NCBI RefSeq assembly: GCF_013106755.1
Contig: NZ_WHPF01000006.1
Location: 186,001 to 250,000, forward strand
Length of the DNA: 64,000 nt
DNA from: Limnovirga soli
GTDB taxonomy: Bacteria; Bacteroidota; Bacteroidia; Chitinophagales; Chitinophagaceae
Direction: 5' to 3'
Positions 9,579-18,568 of this stretch are shown here, one piece after another. Position 1 is the stretch's first letter, and each line of letters opens with the position of its first letter. Under the pieces are notes generated by a model. It had not been told where the DNA came from. It did no database searches and saw only the letters and a list, made by a program, of their open reading frames with translations. A program made the position numbers and the translations under genes.

Positions 9579-10535
9579 TTAAGCTGTAACAAAGCTTTCT
9601 TTTATCTTGTTGCACAAGTCGCATTCAATCATCTTTTCTGCAGTGATGATCATGTTTTTAAAAGCTTTATCGTTACTTATGCCATGACCGATGATTACGG
9701 GTTTTGCAACACCCAACACTGGTGTACCGCCATAATTTTCGTAATGAAAACGGTGGAAATAGGGATCGTTACTTACGTTGCGGTGTTCGGCCAAATCAAA
9801 GAAAGATTCTGCCATTTTCAGGATGACATTGCCGGTAAAACCATCGCAAACAGTAACATCTACTTTATCGTGGAAAAAATCACGCCCTTCAATATTACCA
9901 ATAAAATTGACTTTGCTGTTTTCCTTTAGTAAGGGGTAGGTAGTTTGTGCCAATGAATTGCCTTTACCTTCTTCTTCACCCACATTTAAGAGACCAACAC
10001 GGGGATTATCGACATTATGAATATACTGAGCGTAAAGACTACCCAAAACGGCAAATTGATTTAATTGCTCGGGTTTACAATCTACATTAAGACCCACATC
10101 AAGCAATACGCCTGTATTACCATTTAATTTTGGCACAACAGTAGAAATGGTAGGTCTTAATACGCCTTCAATAGTTTTAATGGTATACATGGTACCAACC
10201 AGCATAGCGCCGGTATTACCAGCACTTAAAAAAGCATCTACTTTACCTGAAGAAAGTAAGTGAAAACCAACTGCAATAGAAGAACGTGGTTTTTCTTTTA
10301 GGGCCCTGGTAGGTGGTTCATGATAACCAATTACTTCGGGGGCATGGATTACTTTAACAGAGGACATATTGATTTGATATTCCTCCAATAAAGGCTGAAC
10401 GAGTGATTCATCACCTATACAAAATATAGTAGCCGGACCTGAATTTGAGGCAAGATATAATTGCAGACCTTTAACCGCTTCCAGCGGTGCAAAATCTCCA
10501 CCCATCATGTCTAATGCAATATTCATGTCCGGCAA
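9579..10535 (-). CDS. plsX: Phosphate acyltransferase PlsX
   Basis: The 318-residue protein begins with the PlsX hallmark IALDMMGGDFAP and contains SAGNTGAMLVG, LLDVGLNVDCKPE, VGLLNVGEEEGKGN and CDGFTGNVILK. PlsX turns acyl-ACP and phosphate into acyl-phosphate, the first step of phosphatidic acid synthesis through PlsY. It lies 22 bases after rpmF in the common DUF177-rpmF-plsX order; the fatty-acid gene fabH that often follows is absent. A second ATG three codons in (10526) is equally plausible as the start. Confidence 0.95.
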   Translation of the reverse strand: MPDMNIALDMMGGDFAPLEAVKGLQLYLASNSGPATIFCIGDESLVQPLLEEYQINMSSVKVIHAPEVIGYHEPPTRALKEKPRSSIAVGFHLLSSGKVDAFLSAGNTGAMLVGTMYTIKTIEGVLRPTISTVVPKLNGNTGVLLDVGLNVDCKPEQLNQFAVLGSLYAQYIHNVDNPRVGLLNVGEEEGKGNSLAQTTYPLLKENSKVNFIGNIEGRDFFHDKVDVTVCDGFTGNVILKMAESFFDLAEHRNVSNDPYFHRFHYENYGGTPVLGVAKPVIIGHGISNDKAFKNMIITAEKMIECDLCNKIKESFVTA

Positions 10536-10557
10536 GCTACGATTATGTGTTGAAAAA

Positions 10558-10752
10558 CTATGCTTTTAATGGCGCTTTTTCGCTAACTACTTTACCCTTG
10601 TACATTAATTTACCTTCGCTAACATGTGCGCGGTGACGTACATGTAATTCACCAGTGGTAGAATCTGTACTTAAAGTAACTTCCTGTGCTACATAGTGAG
10701 TTCTTCTTTTTGCACTACGTTGTTGCGAATGTCTCCGTTTTGGATTTGGCAT
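10558..10752 (-). CDS. rpmF: 50S ribosomal protein L32, cysteine-free form
   Basis: The 64-residue protein begins MPNPKRRHSQQRSAKRRTH, the standard L32 N-terminus. The region that normally holds the zinc-binding Cys-X2-Cys pairs reads TDSTTGELHVRHRAH and has no cysteine at all. It is therefore a zinc-independent type of L32. It lies 57 bases downstream of the DUF177 gene and 22 bases before plsX. Confidence 0.95.
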   Translation of the reverse strand: MPNPKRRHSQQRSAKRRTHYVAQEVTLSTDSTTGELHVRHRAHVSEGKLMYKGKVVSEKAPLKA

Positions 10753-10809
10753 GATGCTAAATTTTATACTATCAAAAAAATGTATACCTATTATGCGACC
10801 TTACGGCCA

Positions 10810-11361
10810 TTAATTTCCTAAATCTTTAAATTGCTCTAATCCTTTCCACACAGTACCCGTAGTGGTATCTTTTCTGGCCTCTTCTTCCATTTTACGCAAT
10901 TTTTCTAATACCTCCTTATTACATTGCGGGCCACCCATTTCTTCTTCGTTACACATACGCTGCATGGGAATACTGAGGTTTACAAACTCATATATCCAAT
11001 CTCCAACATATATATGACTGTCGTTTTTGCCAATATAAAAAACGTCAGGATCTTCCTCCTGTTCGTTCATTGTAGTTGGCTCATCTACCAATTTAATGGT
11101 CATTTTAAACTCATCCCACAATTGCAGGTTAAGATTGTTGCCACATCTGTCGCAGGCAACATCTGCTTTACCGCCCACATCAAATTTTAACAACATGAAA
11201 GAATTATTCTTCTCCAATTGCAGTTTTATTTCTGCAATACAGTTAGAAAAATCCTGTTGGCCATAGTGTGCAAAGAACTTCTCATTTACCTGATAATCAA
11301 ATAAATGAATCCCAGGTTTTAGCCCCACAAATGCAATTTCATACTCTCTTCGATGGTTCAT
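10810..11361 (-). CDS. DUF177 (YceD-like) protein
   Basis: The 183-residue protein has the DUF177 pattern: C70 and C73 in ACDRCGNNL, then an acidic stretch near 110-118 and a later cysteine pair in MCNEEEMGGPQCN. The family is nearly always encoded just before rpmF and is linked to 23S rRNA or large-subunit biogenesis; its exact activity is not settled. It is the first gene of the DUF177-rpmF-plsX operon and has a good promoter match 20 bases upstream. Confidence 0.9.
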   Translation of the reverse strand: MNHRREYEIAFVGLKPGIHLFDYQVNEKFFAHYGQQDFSNCIAEIKLQLEKNNSFMLLKFDVGGKADVACDRCGNNLNLQLWDEFKMTIKLVDEPTTMNEQEEDPDVFYIGKNDSHIYVGDWIYEFVNLSIPMQRMCNEEEMGGPQCNKEVLEKLRKMEEEARKDTTTGTVWKGLEQFKDLGN

Positions 11362-11380
11362 AGCACTTTTTTTGGGAACG

Positions 11381-11411
11381 CAAAGGTAATAGATTTTAAT
11401 ATTATAGCCAA
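11381..11411 (-). promoter_or_regulatory. Promoter of the DUF177-rpmF-plsX operon
   Basis: On the minus strand TTG (11411-11409) and TACCTTTG (11388-11381) are separated by 20 bases, fitting the Bacteroidota -33/-7 consensus. The -7 box lies 20 bases before the ATG. Confidence 0.65.
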
Positions 11412-11538
11412 AGTAATATCAAAGTTGAAGAAAAACTGATGCCCTTCTTTCAGAAAAAATACCTGAATAGCCACATTTTATTAATAAAATAACGGCAGTG
11501 CCTAACAAAGAAAGCCTTTTATCGGATATTTTTAAACC

Positions 11539-12618
11539 ATGAATTGGAAAAATGGCCTAAAGCAACTGTATTTACCATTGATATTATTGGCAAGCATTTT
11601 ATTTGTAACCTGGTTTTCTATAAACCCGCTTAGGGTAGAAACTTATTATTACAATGGACTTTACCCATTCATATCAGGATTGTTAAGAATAATCAGCGGC
11701 TGGCTGCCTATTAGTATTGGTGACATATTATATACAATCGCAGGCATTTGGTTTTTATTCAAAATTGTTCATTTTTTTAAGCGGCTTTTTAATAAACAAG
11801 TTACCAGGGTTTATTTATGGCAATGTTCAAAGAAAATTATCAGTTTTGGCCTTAGCGTATACCTTATTTTTTATGTGTGCTGGGGTATTAATTATAACCG
11901 GCTGGGCATTGCTTATCAACTACATATTACACCGGAAGCATATTCCACAGCAGCCCTATCGGCCTTAACGGATTCACTTATTGTAAAGGCAAATAAAGAA
12001 AGAATTGCCCTTCCCCCAACAAATAAAAGTGATGAAGCCATTTTTGAGGATGCCAAAGCTGCGTATGCCAAAGTAGCTACAACCTATCCACATCTTTCTT
12101 ATAATCACCCGGCCATCAAATCTTCTCTATTTGGGCGATTTGGTAATTATGCAGGTTTTTTAGGGTATTATAACCCTTTTTCAGGAGAAGCACAGGTAAA
12201 TACTACGATACCCCGATTTCTTATACCTTATACTGTCTGCCACGAAATTGGTCATCAATTGGGCTATGCCACAGAAGATGAAGCCAATTTTGCCGGATAC
12301 CTGGCAGCATCTGCCTCTAATGATGTTGCCACCAGATACTCTGTTTATATTGACTTGTTTCTTTATGCCAACAGAGAGCTGTATGCCCGCGATTCGATTG
12401 CTGCAAAAACCAAATTCCAACAATTAGACACGCTTGTTAAGCAGGATTTACAGAACTATAAAACATTTTTACTAGCACACCAAAACCCGGTTGAACCTTA
12501 TATTACCCTCTTGTACGGCGAATACCTTAAGGCCAACAACCAGCCTCAGGGAATGGATACCTACGAAGATGTGATAAGCTGGCTGATTGCCTATCAAAAA
12601 AAATACGGTAAGCTGTAA
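11539..12618 (+). CDS. DUF3810 family membrane zinc-peptidase-like protein
   Basis: The 359-residue protein has three N-terminal membrane helices (about 10-30, 40-75 and 100-120) followed by a soluble domain. This domain holds HEIGH (235-239) and a nearby EDEANFAGY acidic segment that could supply the third zinc ligand. DUF3810 proteins are predicted integral-membrane metallopeptidases without a known substrate. It is transcribed alone, divergently from DUF177 and convergent with the OmpA-like gene. Confidence 0.88.
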   Translation: MNWKNGLKQLYLPLILLASILFVTWFSINPLRVETYYYNGLYPFISGLLRIISGWLPISIGDILYTIAGIWFLFKIVHFFKRLFNKQVTRVYLWQCSKKIISFGLSVYLIFYVCWGINYNRLGIAYQLHITPEAYSTAALSALTDSLIVKANKERIALPPTNKSDEAIFEDAKAAYAKVATTYPHLSYNHPAIKSSLFGRFGNYAGFLGYYNPFSGEAQVNTTIPRFLIPYTVCHEIGHQLGYATEDEANFAGYLAASASNDVATRYSVYIDLFLYANRELYARDSIAAKTKFQQLDTLVKQDLQNYKTFLLAHQNPVEPYITLLYGEYLKANNQPQGMDTYEDVISWLIAYQKKYGKL

Positions 12619-12665
12619 TGATGGCTAAAATAAAAGTAATTAGCCCGGCTATGATGCGCTATGCA

Positions 12666-12691
12666 GCTTTGCTTGCGTCGCACACTTATAC
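12666..12691 (-). repeat. CAAGT-box intergenic element, copy 5
   Basis: Core on the minus strand with first half TAAGT and AAAGC intact. GCCCGGC at 12642-12648 is a variant of the right flank. It faces copy 6 across 47 bases. Confidence 0.88.
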
Positions 12692-12738
12692 GTTCTGAGC
12701 GTTTCTCAGCCATAGGTCTGCCGCGCAATGAACCGTAA

Positions 12739-12758
12739 GTACAAGAGTGCGACGCAAG
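12739..12758 (+). repeat. CAAGT-box intergenic element, copy 6 (CAAGA subtype)
   Basis: Core GTACAAGAGTGCGACGCAAG followed by CGGCGATGCC. It is the second arm of the inverted pair with copy 5, at the 3' ends of two convergent genes. Confidence 0.88.
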
Positions 12759-12793
12759 CGGCGATGCCATAAAAAACATCTAGCCTGGTACAC

Positions 12794-12831
12794 AAAAAAA
12801 GAGGCCAGTCTTTTTAAAGACCAGCCCCTTT
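12794..12831 (-). terminator. Terminator of the OmpA-family gene
   Basis: On the minus strand a 10-base-pair stem with two G-U pairs (12826-12817 with 12812-12803) is followed by a run of T. It begins about 30 bases past the stop codon. Confidence 0.7.
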
Positions 12832-12856
12832 ACTTCAAGTCCACTCGTACCAATAA

Positions 12857-15106
12857 CTAATTTTTAAGTTTATATCCTACTTTTTCTTCTTTTTGATTAA
12901 TGTTTCTAATGGTAACTTCTACACGCCTGTTACACTGCTGACCTTCTTTGGTTTTATTATCACATTTAGGATTGTCTTTACCAAGTCCTCTTGCCATAAT
13001 TCTGGATTTTTCAATACCTGCAGACACCAATGCATCGGCTACTGATTGTGCTCTTTTTTTGCTTAGCGTTTTATTGGCTGCGGCGCTACCAACATTATCG
13101 GTATAACCATCAATGTAAAACGTAGAGTTGGGAATTTCTTCGTTCATCACTTTTGCAGCCCGCACAATTATTTCCATAGATTCGGGGCGTATGGTTGCTT
13201 TACCAAAATCAAAAAGCACATTGGTAAACTCAGCAGTAATTTGTACGGCTATTTTTTCAGGAGGACAACCTTTTGATGAGGCGGGTCCTGCTTCGTTGGG
13301 ACATACATCAACATCATCGTTTACACCATCTCCGTCAGTATCCGGTGGAGGGCAACCATTGTATTTTGCAATACCGGCAACTGTAGGGCATTTATCCATT
13401 TCGTCATTTATACCATCACCATCTGTATCAGGAACAGGGCAACCTTCGTATTTGGCAGTACCGGCTACAGTGGGACATTTATCCATTTCGTCGTTAATAC
13501 CATCACCATCAGTATCAGGTATTGGGCAACCAGCATATTTTGCTAAGCCAAAAACCGTGGGGCATTTATCTTCTTCATCGTTAATGCTATCACCGTCTGT
13601 ATCGGGAATAGGGCAACCACCATATCTGGCTATACCAAATACGGTAGGGCATTTATCTACGTCATCAAAAAAGCCATCTGCGTCAGTATCAGGCTTCATT
13701 ACTTTTTTGTAAGGAATGCCTATATGAAAACCAGTATGTATATCAGCCTGTTTGCTTGAGCCAAATAGGGCTGTAAAAAAACTACCAGAGCCTACAAAGA
13801 AGGGACCTGCACGCAACGAAAGACCTACATTAACATGTGTAAGATCATTATAATTTACAGGTACAGCTACACCAAAACTTCTTGTTTCGAAGCGAGGTGA
13901 AAGTGTATATGAATTATAAGCATACAGGTTAAGATTCTTCTTCTCGCTAAAAGCCATTTGAGCTGCAGCTGTAACAAAGAATTTGTTGTTTATATTATAA
14001 TCAGCACTAACCTGCAAAGTTGTTGGCAATACCACTGTATACTTATCACCATTGCTGGCTGTTTGAACAAAGTAGGCGCTGGTATCTAAAATAGGCTTAT
14101 AATTACTTATAGGCTGATCTTTAAACTTGCTTAACAAAAATTGCTGACCAGCAGGTATATTAACTGAGTAACTGGCAGAAGAGGCAGCACTTTTTTCAAA
14201 TTTAATATTACCTACATCCAATAAAGCCACACCTACTTTTAATTTATATTTATTGGCAAAACGGTCATCAACATATTTATTGTTGTCTTTTGTCATTTCA
14301 TAAGGTCTGAACTCGTATACCAAGCCCAAATCCACACCAATACCATGACCATTGAATTTAAAGAAATCTTTGAACTGATAATTTCCCAGGTTCGCATCAG
14401 TAGTATTGATATCAATATTACCAATGGTATTGGTTAGGTAGGTACCATTTACGCCATTGGCAACGGTGCCATTTAAACTATTCATACTTAGGTATGCGTT
14501 GGCTGTTCCGGAAAGATATTTAACACTAAATCCACCTTTCAGAAAATTCATACTTTTCTCTTTACTAAAAACTGTTGACAAAGAGAATCCAAGTTCGCTC
14601 CATGCTGCAGCATTAATAACAGAGTTGCTGGCAGTAAAGGAAGTAGGATACGCAACTCCTGAACTAGCTGAACCACCATCAATAAATGATTGTGCCAAAC
14701 TGCCATCAATATTTCTGGCGTTTGAAAATACACGTGCCCTCGTAGTAATAGCAATAGCAGTTCTTTTACTGGCATTAAACATTACGGATGGGCCATAAAA
14801 ATCGGTATTGATTAAGCTGTTTAAATTTGGCTTGTTGCCACCAAACAAATAACGTTTTAGTGAATCTGAATTAAAAGTGCGGGTAACATCTTTAATACCC
14901 AAAGAAGCCTGATCGTTACCAACAAAACCATTCACCGAAAACAGATTAATATCAAATTTGTAACGGCTGTCTGCAATATTTGCAGGGTTAAAAAACACAC
15001 CATTAACTCCCGTATAGTTGCTATTACGATAACCAGGGTAAGTTTGTGCCAGCAGGCATTGCGGAATAATAATACTCAGCAAAATTGCCAGATAGATTTT
15101 TTTCAT
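12857..15106 (-). CDS. OmpA family outer-membrane protein with thrombospondin type 3-like repeats
   Basis: The 749-residue protein has a signal peptide (to about residue 20), a long beta-rich N-terminal region to about 460 (DUF5723-like), five tandem 29-residue repeats, and a C-terminal OmpA domain. The repeats have the form PDTDGDGxNDxxDKCP, which resembles calcium-binding thrombospondin type 3 repeats. The OmpA domain (VLFDFGKATIRPES to the end) should bind peptidoglycan. The protein likely anchors the outer membrane to the cell wall. Its terminator is at 12794-12831. Confidence 0.9.
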   Translation of the reverse strand: MKKIYLAILLSIIIPQCLLAQTYPGYRNSNYTGVNGVFFNPANIADSRYKFDINLFSVNGFVGNDQASLGIKDVTRTFNSDSLKRYLFGGNKPNLNSLINTDFYGPSVMFNASKRTAIAITTRARVFSNARNIDGSLAQSFIDGGSASSGVAYPTSFTASNSVINAAAWSELGFSLSTVFSKEKSMNFLKGGFSVKYLSGTANAYLSMNSLNGTVANGVNGTYLTNTIGNIDINTTDANLGNYQFKDFFKFNGHGIGVDLGLVYEFRPYEMTKDNNKYVDDRFANKYKLKVGVALLDVGNIKFEKSAASSASYSVNIPAGQQFLLSKFKDQPISNYKPILDTSAYFVQTASNGDKYTVVLPTTLQVSADYNINNKFFVTAAAQMAFSEKKNLNLYAYNSYTLSPRFETRSFGVAVPVNYNDLTHVNVGLSLRAGPFFVGSGSFFTALFGSSKQADIHTGFHIGIPYKKVMKPDTDADGFFDDVDKCPTVFGIARYGGCPIPDTDGDSINDEEDKCPTVFGLAKYAGCPIPDTDGDGINDEMDKCPTVAGTAKYEGCPVPDTDGDGINDEMDKCPTVAGIAKYNGCPPPDTDGDGVNDDVDVCPNEAGPASSKGCPPEKIAVQITAEFTNVLFDFGKATIRPESMEIIVRAAKVMNEEIPNSTFYIDGYTDNVGSAAANKTLSKKRAQSVADALVSAGIEKSRIMARGLGKDNPKCDNKTKEGQQCNRRVEVTIRNINQKEEKVGYKLKN
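13262..13698 (-). repeat. Five tandem 87-base repeats inside the OmpA-family gene
   Basis: Five in-frame copies of an 87-base unit encode PDTDGDG-type calcium-binding-like repeats. The middle copies are nearly identical, differing in few codons, which suggests recent duplication or gene conversion. Confidence 0.85.
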
Positions 15107-15567
15107 AAATTTTATTTTACATTTTTTTGAGTGATCCTTTTCGGCCGTGGTATAAAAATTATACTACATAAAAAAGGAAAGGACTTTTACTCGTTCAATG
15201 GCACCTATTTTAAGGAAGCATTTTAGGCCACCTTTTAACTATGCTTTTGAACAAAGTAATGGAAGTAATTAGCCGAAGAGTAGGCACTAACGCAATTTGC
15301 GTTGTTATTATTTACCCTTTATTTATTGGTTTTGGGTTAAATAAATATCTATACAAAGGTGCAATATTTAACAGCAGGCTTTGTTATATAACTTTATGTT
15401 TTAGTTACATAATTCACTCCTGTATTTCAAGTTATTGGCAGAATTCGCAGGGTTAATTTTTAGAAAACGAACAGAACATAATTGTTAGGGTGTAAAATAG
15501 GTTCAGGAATAAACATACCGGAAATGGAATAACTTTTTTCTAATTCTGCGGGTATTTATTGAAGGAA
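15107..15567. other. Gene-free spacer
   Basis: About 460 bases between two minus-strand genes. A 71-codon plus-strand frame at 15241-15456 has no recognisable features and is not called. No dispersed element or terminator was seen. Confidence 0.5.
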
Positions 15568-15927
15568 TTATTCCCAATGATCTTCATCCAAATCATTATG
15601 TTCATCGCCACCTAAGCTATAATAATTGTTTTCTTCATCTTCATCACCATTTACTTCCTGTTCATCGTCTGTTTCTGCACCAGGCACATCCAAATCGCTG
15701 CCGGATACATCATCTTCAAAATTTTTCTCATTTTCTGCACTGCCTGTCTCCTCTTCATTTAGAGATTTATTGGCAGTAATATTTTCCGGATCTACATCGT
15801 CCATTTTCTGAGACTGATTATAGATATCATCGCCTGCAGGATAATAGGGATAACCAATCAGTGTTATCACCCTGGCTTTGTCTGTTGAGTTTTTTTCAGG
15901 CTTTGGGCTATCAGTATTATTTTCCAT
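15568..15927 (-). CDS. Hypothetical acidic protein
   Basis: The 119-residue protein is very rich in Asp, Glu and Asn, with no cysteine, signal peptide or membrane helix. The C-terminal half (from about residue 60) is almost wholly acidic. Such composition suggests an unstructured cytoplasmic protein. I recognise no family. It lies alone, with gaps of 270 to 460 bases on each side. Confidence 0.6.
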   Translation of the reverse strand: MENNTDSPKPEKNSTDKARVITLIGYPYYPAGDDIYNQSQKMDDVDPENITANKSLNEEETGSAENEKNFEDDVSGSDLDVPGAETDDEQEVNGDEDEENNYYSLGGDEHNDLDEDHWE

Positions 15928-16092
15928 AAAAGTTAAAATTGTTTAGAGTAGTAAGTTGTACTAATTAAGCCATAATAGCATTACACAATTCTATATTTTA
16001 GTTGTATTATTTACATATTTCCCCGGCGTACATAAGTATATAATTAATCTAACCTATTGACACATTGCTCTTTGCGGCAAAGCCTTACTGCC

Positions 16093-16112
16093 GCACAAGT
16101 GTGCGACGCAAG
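16093..16112 (+). repeat. CAAGT-box intergenic element, copy 7
   Basis: Core CAAGT-GTGCGACG-CAAG followed by CATGCC. A GCCTGGTC right flank is at 16135-16142. It lies between the acidic protein gene and the old-yellow-enzyme gene. Confidence 0.87.
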
Positions 16113-16197
16113 CATGCCTTATTTCTGGAAAAAAGCCTGGTCAAAAAAAACAATTACACAAACAGGGAATAAAAGCCTCTAAGAAAATTTCTACTTT

Positions 16198-17289
16198 TTA
16201 ATGAGGTGGATGGTTTGGATAATTTGTATAGCCATTTTCACCTGGGGTATAAAATAAATCCATAGTTGGCAACGCTGCCAATGTCCAATTATTTTCAAAC
16301 CTTTGCACCAAATCAGGATTATTAATAAATGGGCGGCCAAAAGCTACCAGGTTACAGAGACCGCTTTCTATATCGGCTTCTGCCTTTTCCTTATCGTAGC
16401 CACCACAAAGAATGATGGTATTTTTAAAGTTCTTACGTGTGAGCTGCTTTATGGCCAAAGGCACTGAAGGAGAACCCATGGATGAATGATCTACAATATG
16501 TATATAAGCTATATCCAGATTATTAAACTGTAATGAAAGATAATTGTAAGTGGCTTCAATTTCAGGATACAAGGGCATATCACTGGCCACACCATAGGGC
16601 GACAAACGAATACCTGTTTTATTTTTACCGATGGCATTGGCAACAGCAGTGGCTACCTCTATTACAAAACGGCAGCGATTTGCGATATTACCTCCATAAT
16701 TATCTTTCCGTTTATTTGTAACCGGTGATAAAAACTCTTCTAATAAATATCCATTGGCACCATGCAGCTCCACACCATCAAAGCCTGCCTTTATTGCATT
16801 TAAGGCCGCTGTAACATATTCGGCTTTGGTAAGAATAATGTCGTTGGTGGTCATTTCTTTGGGAATGGGATAATCCTGTAACTTGGCGGCATCTGTCCAC
16901 ATTTGGCCTGCTGCTTTTATAGCAGAAGGTGCCAATATTTGGGCTTCATCACTCATGTTTAATGGATGACTTATTCTGCCGGTATGCATAAGTTGCAGTA
17001 TTATTTTTGCTCCACCCTTATGTACTGCCGAGGTTATTAAACGCCAGCCTGCCACCTGCTCTTTGGTAAATACACCCGGAATTCTGGCATATCCCAACCC
17101 GTTTAAAGATGGAGAAGTACCCTCGGTAATTATTAAACCGGCTGAATTACGCTGGCCGTAAAACTGTGCCATTAACTGATTGGGAATATTATCAATTGCC
17201 CTGCAACGCGTCATAGGCGCCATTACAATATGATTTTGCAATGCTACACCGCCAATAAGGGCCGGCGAAAATAATTGGTATGTTTTCAT
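16198..17289 (-). CDS. Alkene reductase, old yellow enzyme family
   Basis: The 363-residue protein has the typical NADH:flavin oxidoreductase pattern: VMAPMTRCRA near 22-31, LQLMHTGRISHP (99-109) and ELHGANGYLLEEF (174-186), where H176 and N179 match the substrate-binding pair and Y181 the proton donor. It resembles NemA/XenB-type FMN enzymes that reduce activated C=C bonds and nitro-esters, often in electrophile stress. It is the only enzyme in its unit; the SHOCT gene upstream on the same strand is 78 bases away. Confidence 0.93.
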   Translation of the reverse strand: MKTYQLFSPALIGGVALQNHIVMAPMTRCRAIDNIPNQLMAQFYGQRNSAGLIITEGTSPSLNGLGYARIPGVFTKEQVAGWRLITSAVHKGGAKIILQLMHTGRISHPLNMSDEAQILAPSAIKAAGQMWTDAAKLQDYPIPKEMTTNDIILTKAEYVTAALNAIKAGFDGVELHGANGYLLEEFLSPVTNKRKDNYGGNIANRCRFVIEVATAVANAIGKNKTGIRLSPYGVASDMPLYPEIEATYNYLSLQFNNLDIAYIHIVDHSSMGSPSVPLAIKQLTRKNFKNTIILCGGYDKEKAEADIESGLCNLVAFGRPFINNPDLVQRFENNWTLAALPTMDLFYTPGENGYTNYPNHPPH

Positions 17290-17366
17290 ATAAATAAGTA
17301 GGGAATAAAATACAATTTGTTAAGAAAGTTTAACTACATAAAGATTTAGTAACCCGAACCCCTCAG

Positions 17367-17594
17367 TTATTTTGATTTTACCAAATCATTTTCCAAAATG
17401 GCTTTTTTTTCTTTGTATTCCTGTGTGGTAAACTGGCCTGCAGCAAAACGCTGTTGCAAAATATCTAAAGGCGTATCTTTTCTGCGGCGCTGGCCGGGAA
17501 CATCGTATGGCACAACAAAAATCCATACAATTAATACCACCCAAATAATCCACCAAATAAGGTTCATTCCCCAATAATAATTCTCGTATATCAT
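17367..17594 (-). CDS. SHOCT domain membrane protein
   Basis: The 75-residue protein has one tryptophan-rich membrane helix (about 8-30) and a C-terminal SHOCT-like segment, TPLDILQQRFAAGQFTTQEYKEKKAIL. SHOCT domains are short helical oligomerisation motifs. It lies 34 bases after the Dps gene on the same strand, so the two may be co-transcribed. Confidence 0.8.
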   Translation of the reverse strand: MIYENYYWGMNLIWWIIWVVLIVWIFVVPYDVPGQRRRKDTPLDILQQRFAAGQFTTQEYKEKKAILENDLVKSK

Positions 17595-17628
17595 AATGCA
17601 TTTTTTTGTGAAGTCATAAAATTTTCTA

Positions 17629-18117
17629 TCAGGCCTGTGCTGTTTCTTTTAGGTGTGATCGTAAAAACCAGGCCATTTTTTCATGGTCTTCCATTAAGCC
17701 GGTTACAAAATCACTGGTACCAAAATCTTTGTATTCGTTACCAAAGCGGTGTACATTTTCCCTGCAATGAATAATAATACTTTCATGATCCATTAACAGC
17801 TCTTTAATATAGTTGTTGCTTGTATTGCCATCCACAACTATTTCAGCTAAGTGGGTAATGGCTAGAAATGATTTTAGAGAAGCATCAGCATAATGCCCCA
17901 ACGAACGTATACGCTCGGCAACCTTATCAATCATTTCATCCAGCTGTGTAAACTGCACCTCAAAAAATTTATGTTTTTCGTAAAAATGAATACCCTCAAT
18001 ATTCCAGTGTGCATTTCTTGTTTTGGTATACAATACATACTCATCGGCTAAAAGCACGGCCAGCTCGTTCGCAACTGCCTGGCGGTTGTTTTCTGTAATT
18101 CCAATAGAAGGTTTCAT
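17629..18117 (-). CDS. dps: Dps family DNA-protecting ferritin-like protein
   Basis: The 162-residue protein has the Dps signatures NAHWNIEG near 39 and KFFEVQFTQLDEMIDKVAERI (55-75), which supply the inter-subunit ferroxidase centre ligands. Dps dodecamers store iron oxidatively and protect DNA from peroxide. Length is normal. It is one of two Dps genes in the window; the other is at 21811. Confidence 0.95.
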   Translation of the reverse strand: MKPSIGITENNRQAVANELAVLLADEYVLYTKTRNAHWNIEGIHFYEKHKFFEVQFTQLDEMIDKVAERIRSLGHYADASLKSFLAITHLAEIVVDGNTSNNYIKELLMDHESIIIHCRENVHRFGNEYKDFGTSDFVTGLMEDHEKMAWFLRSHLKETAQA

Positions 18118-18568
18118 AATTTTAGGTTTTGTTTGATGAATTTGAATTTTGAAAAAAGTAGTTTAATACAAGCAGTAGTTATTATGGCATCCAGGTTGCG
18201 TCGCAATCACTTTAACTTTATATCATTACTCAGCAATAGTTTCAATTAAAGTGTTAGGAAAATATTTCGCTCATCGCCAGAATAAAAAATAAAAGAATAC
18301 CCGGTTGAGTATTCTTTATAGTGCCTTTAGTTTTATGTATCGTGCACTGATTTTCCAATGTTTAGGGTTAATTATTTTTTTTGCAGAATTTATATCCGTG
18401 GTACATAAGGAATTCCTGGCTTACCCAATGTACCTATTGCTGTATTTGTTGCCGTACAAGTGTGCGACGCAAGTAAAGCATGAAAGTAGTATTGCAGACC
18501 GGCTCATTATTCTTTAGAAAAAAACATTTTTGCACCTGTTGACCTGCCATACTGCTACAGCTTTTATT
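18118..18568. other. Gene-free spacer with repeat remnants
   Basis: About 450 bases. It holds repeat copy 8, an apparent remnant of the same element (TTGCGTCGCAA at 18196-18206) and a hairpin with 9-base-pair stem (18292-18300 with 18309-18317) without a T-run. Confidence 0.55.
18454..18479 (+). repeat. CAAGT-box intergenic element, copy 8
   Basis: Full consensus core followed by AAAGC. A degenerate right flank GACCGGCTC is at 18497-18505. Confidence 0.9.

Noticed and set aside
13262-13698. Possible CRISPR array because of regular repeats
   Set aside because: The repeats are in frame with the OmpA-family gene, 87 bases long and without unique spacers.
15241-15456. 71-codon plus-strand frame
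   Set aside because: It is antisense to a spacer, has no recognisable motif or ribosome-binding site, and its composition looks like AT-rich noise.
18292-18317. Hairpin in the spacer upstream of the Dps gene
   Set aside because: The 9-base-pair stem is not followed by a T-run on either strand and is far from a gene end, so I do not call it a terminator.
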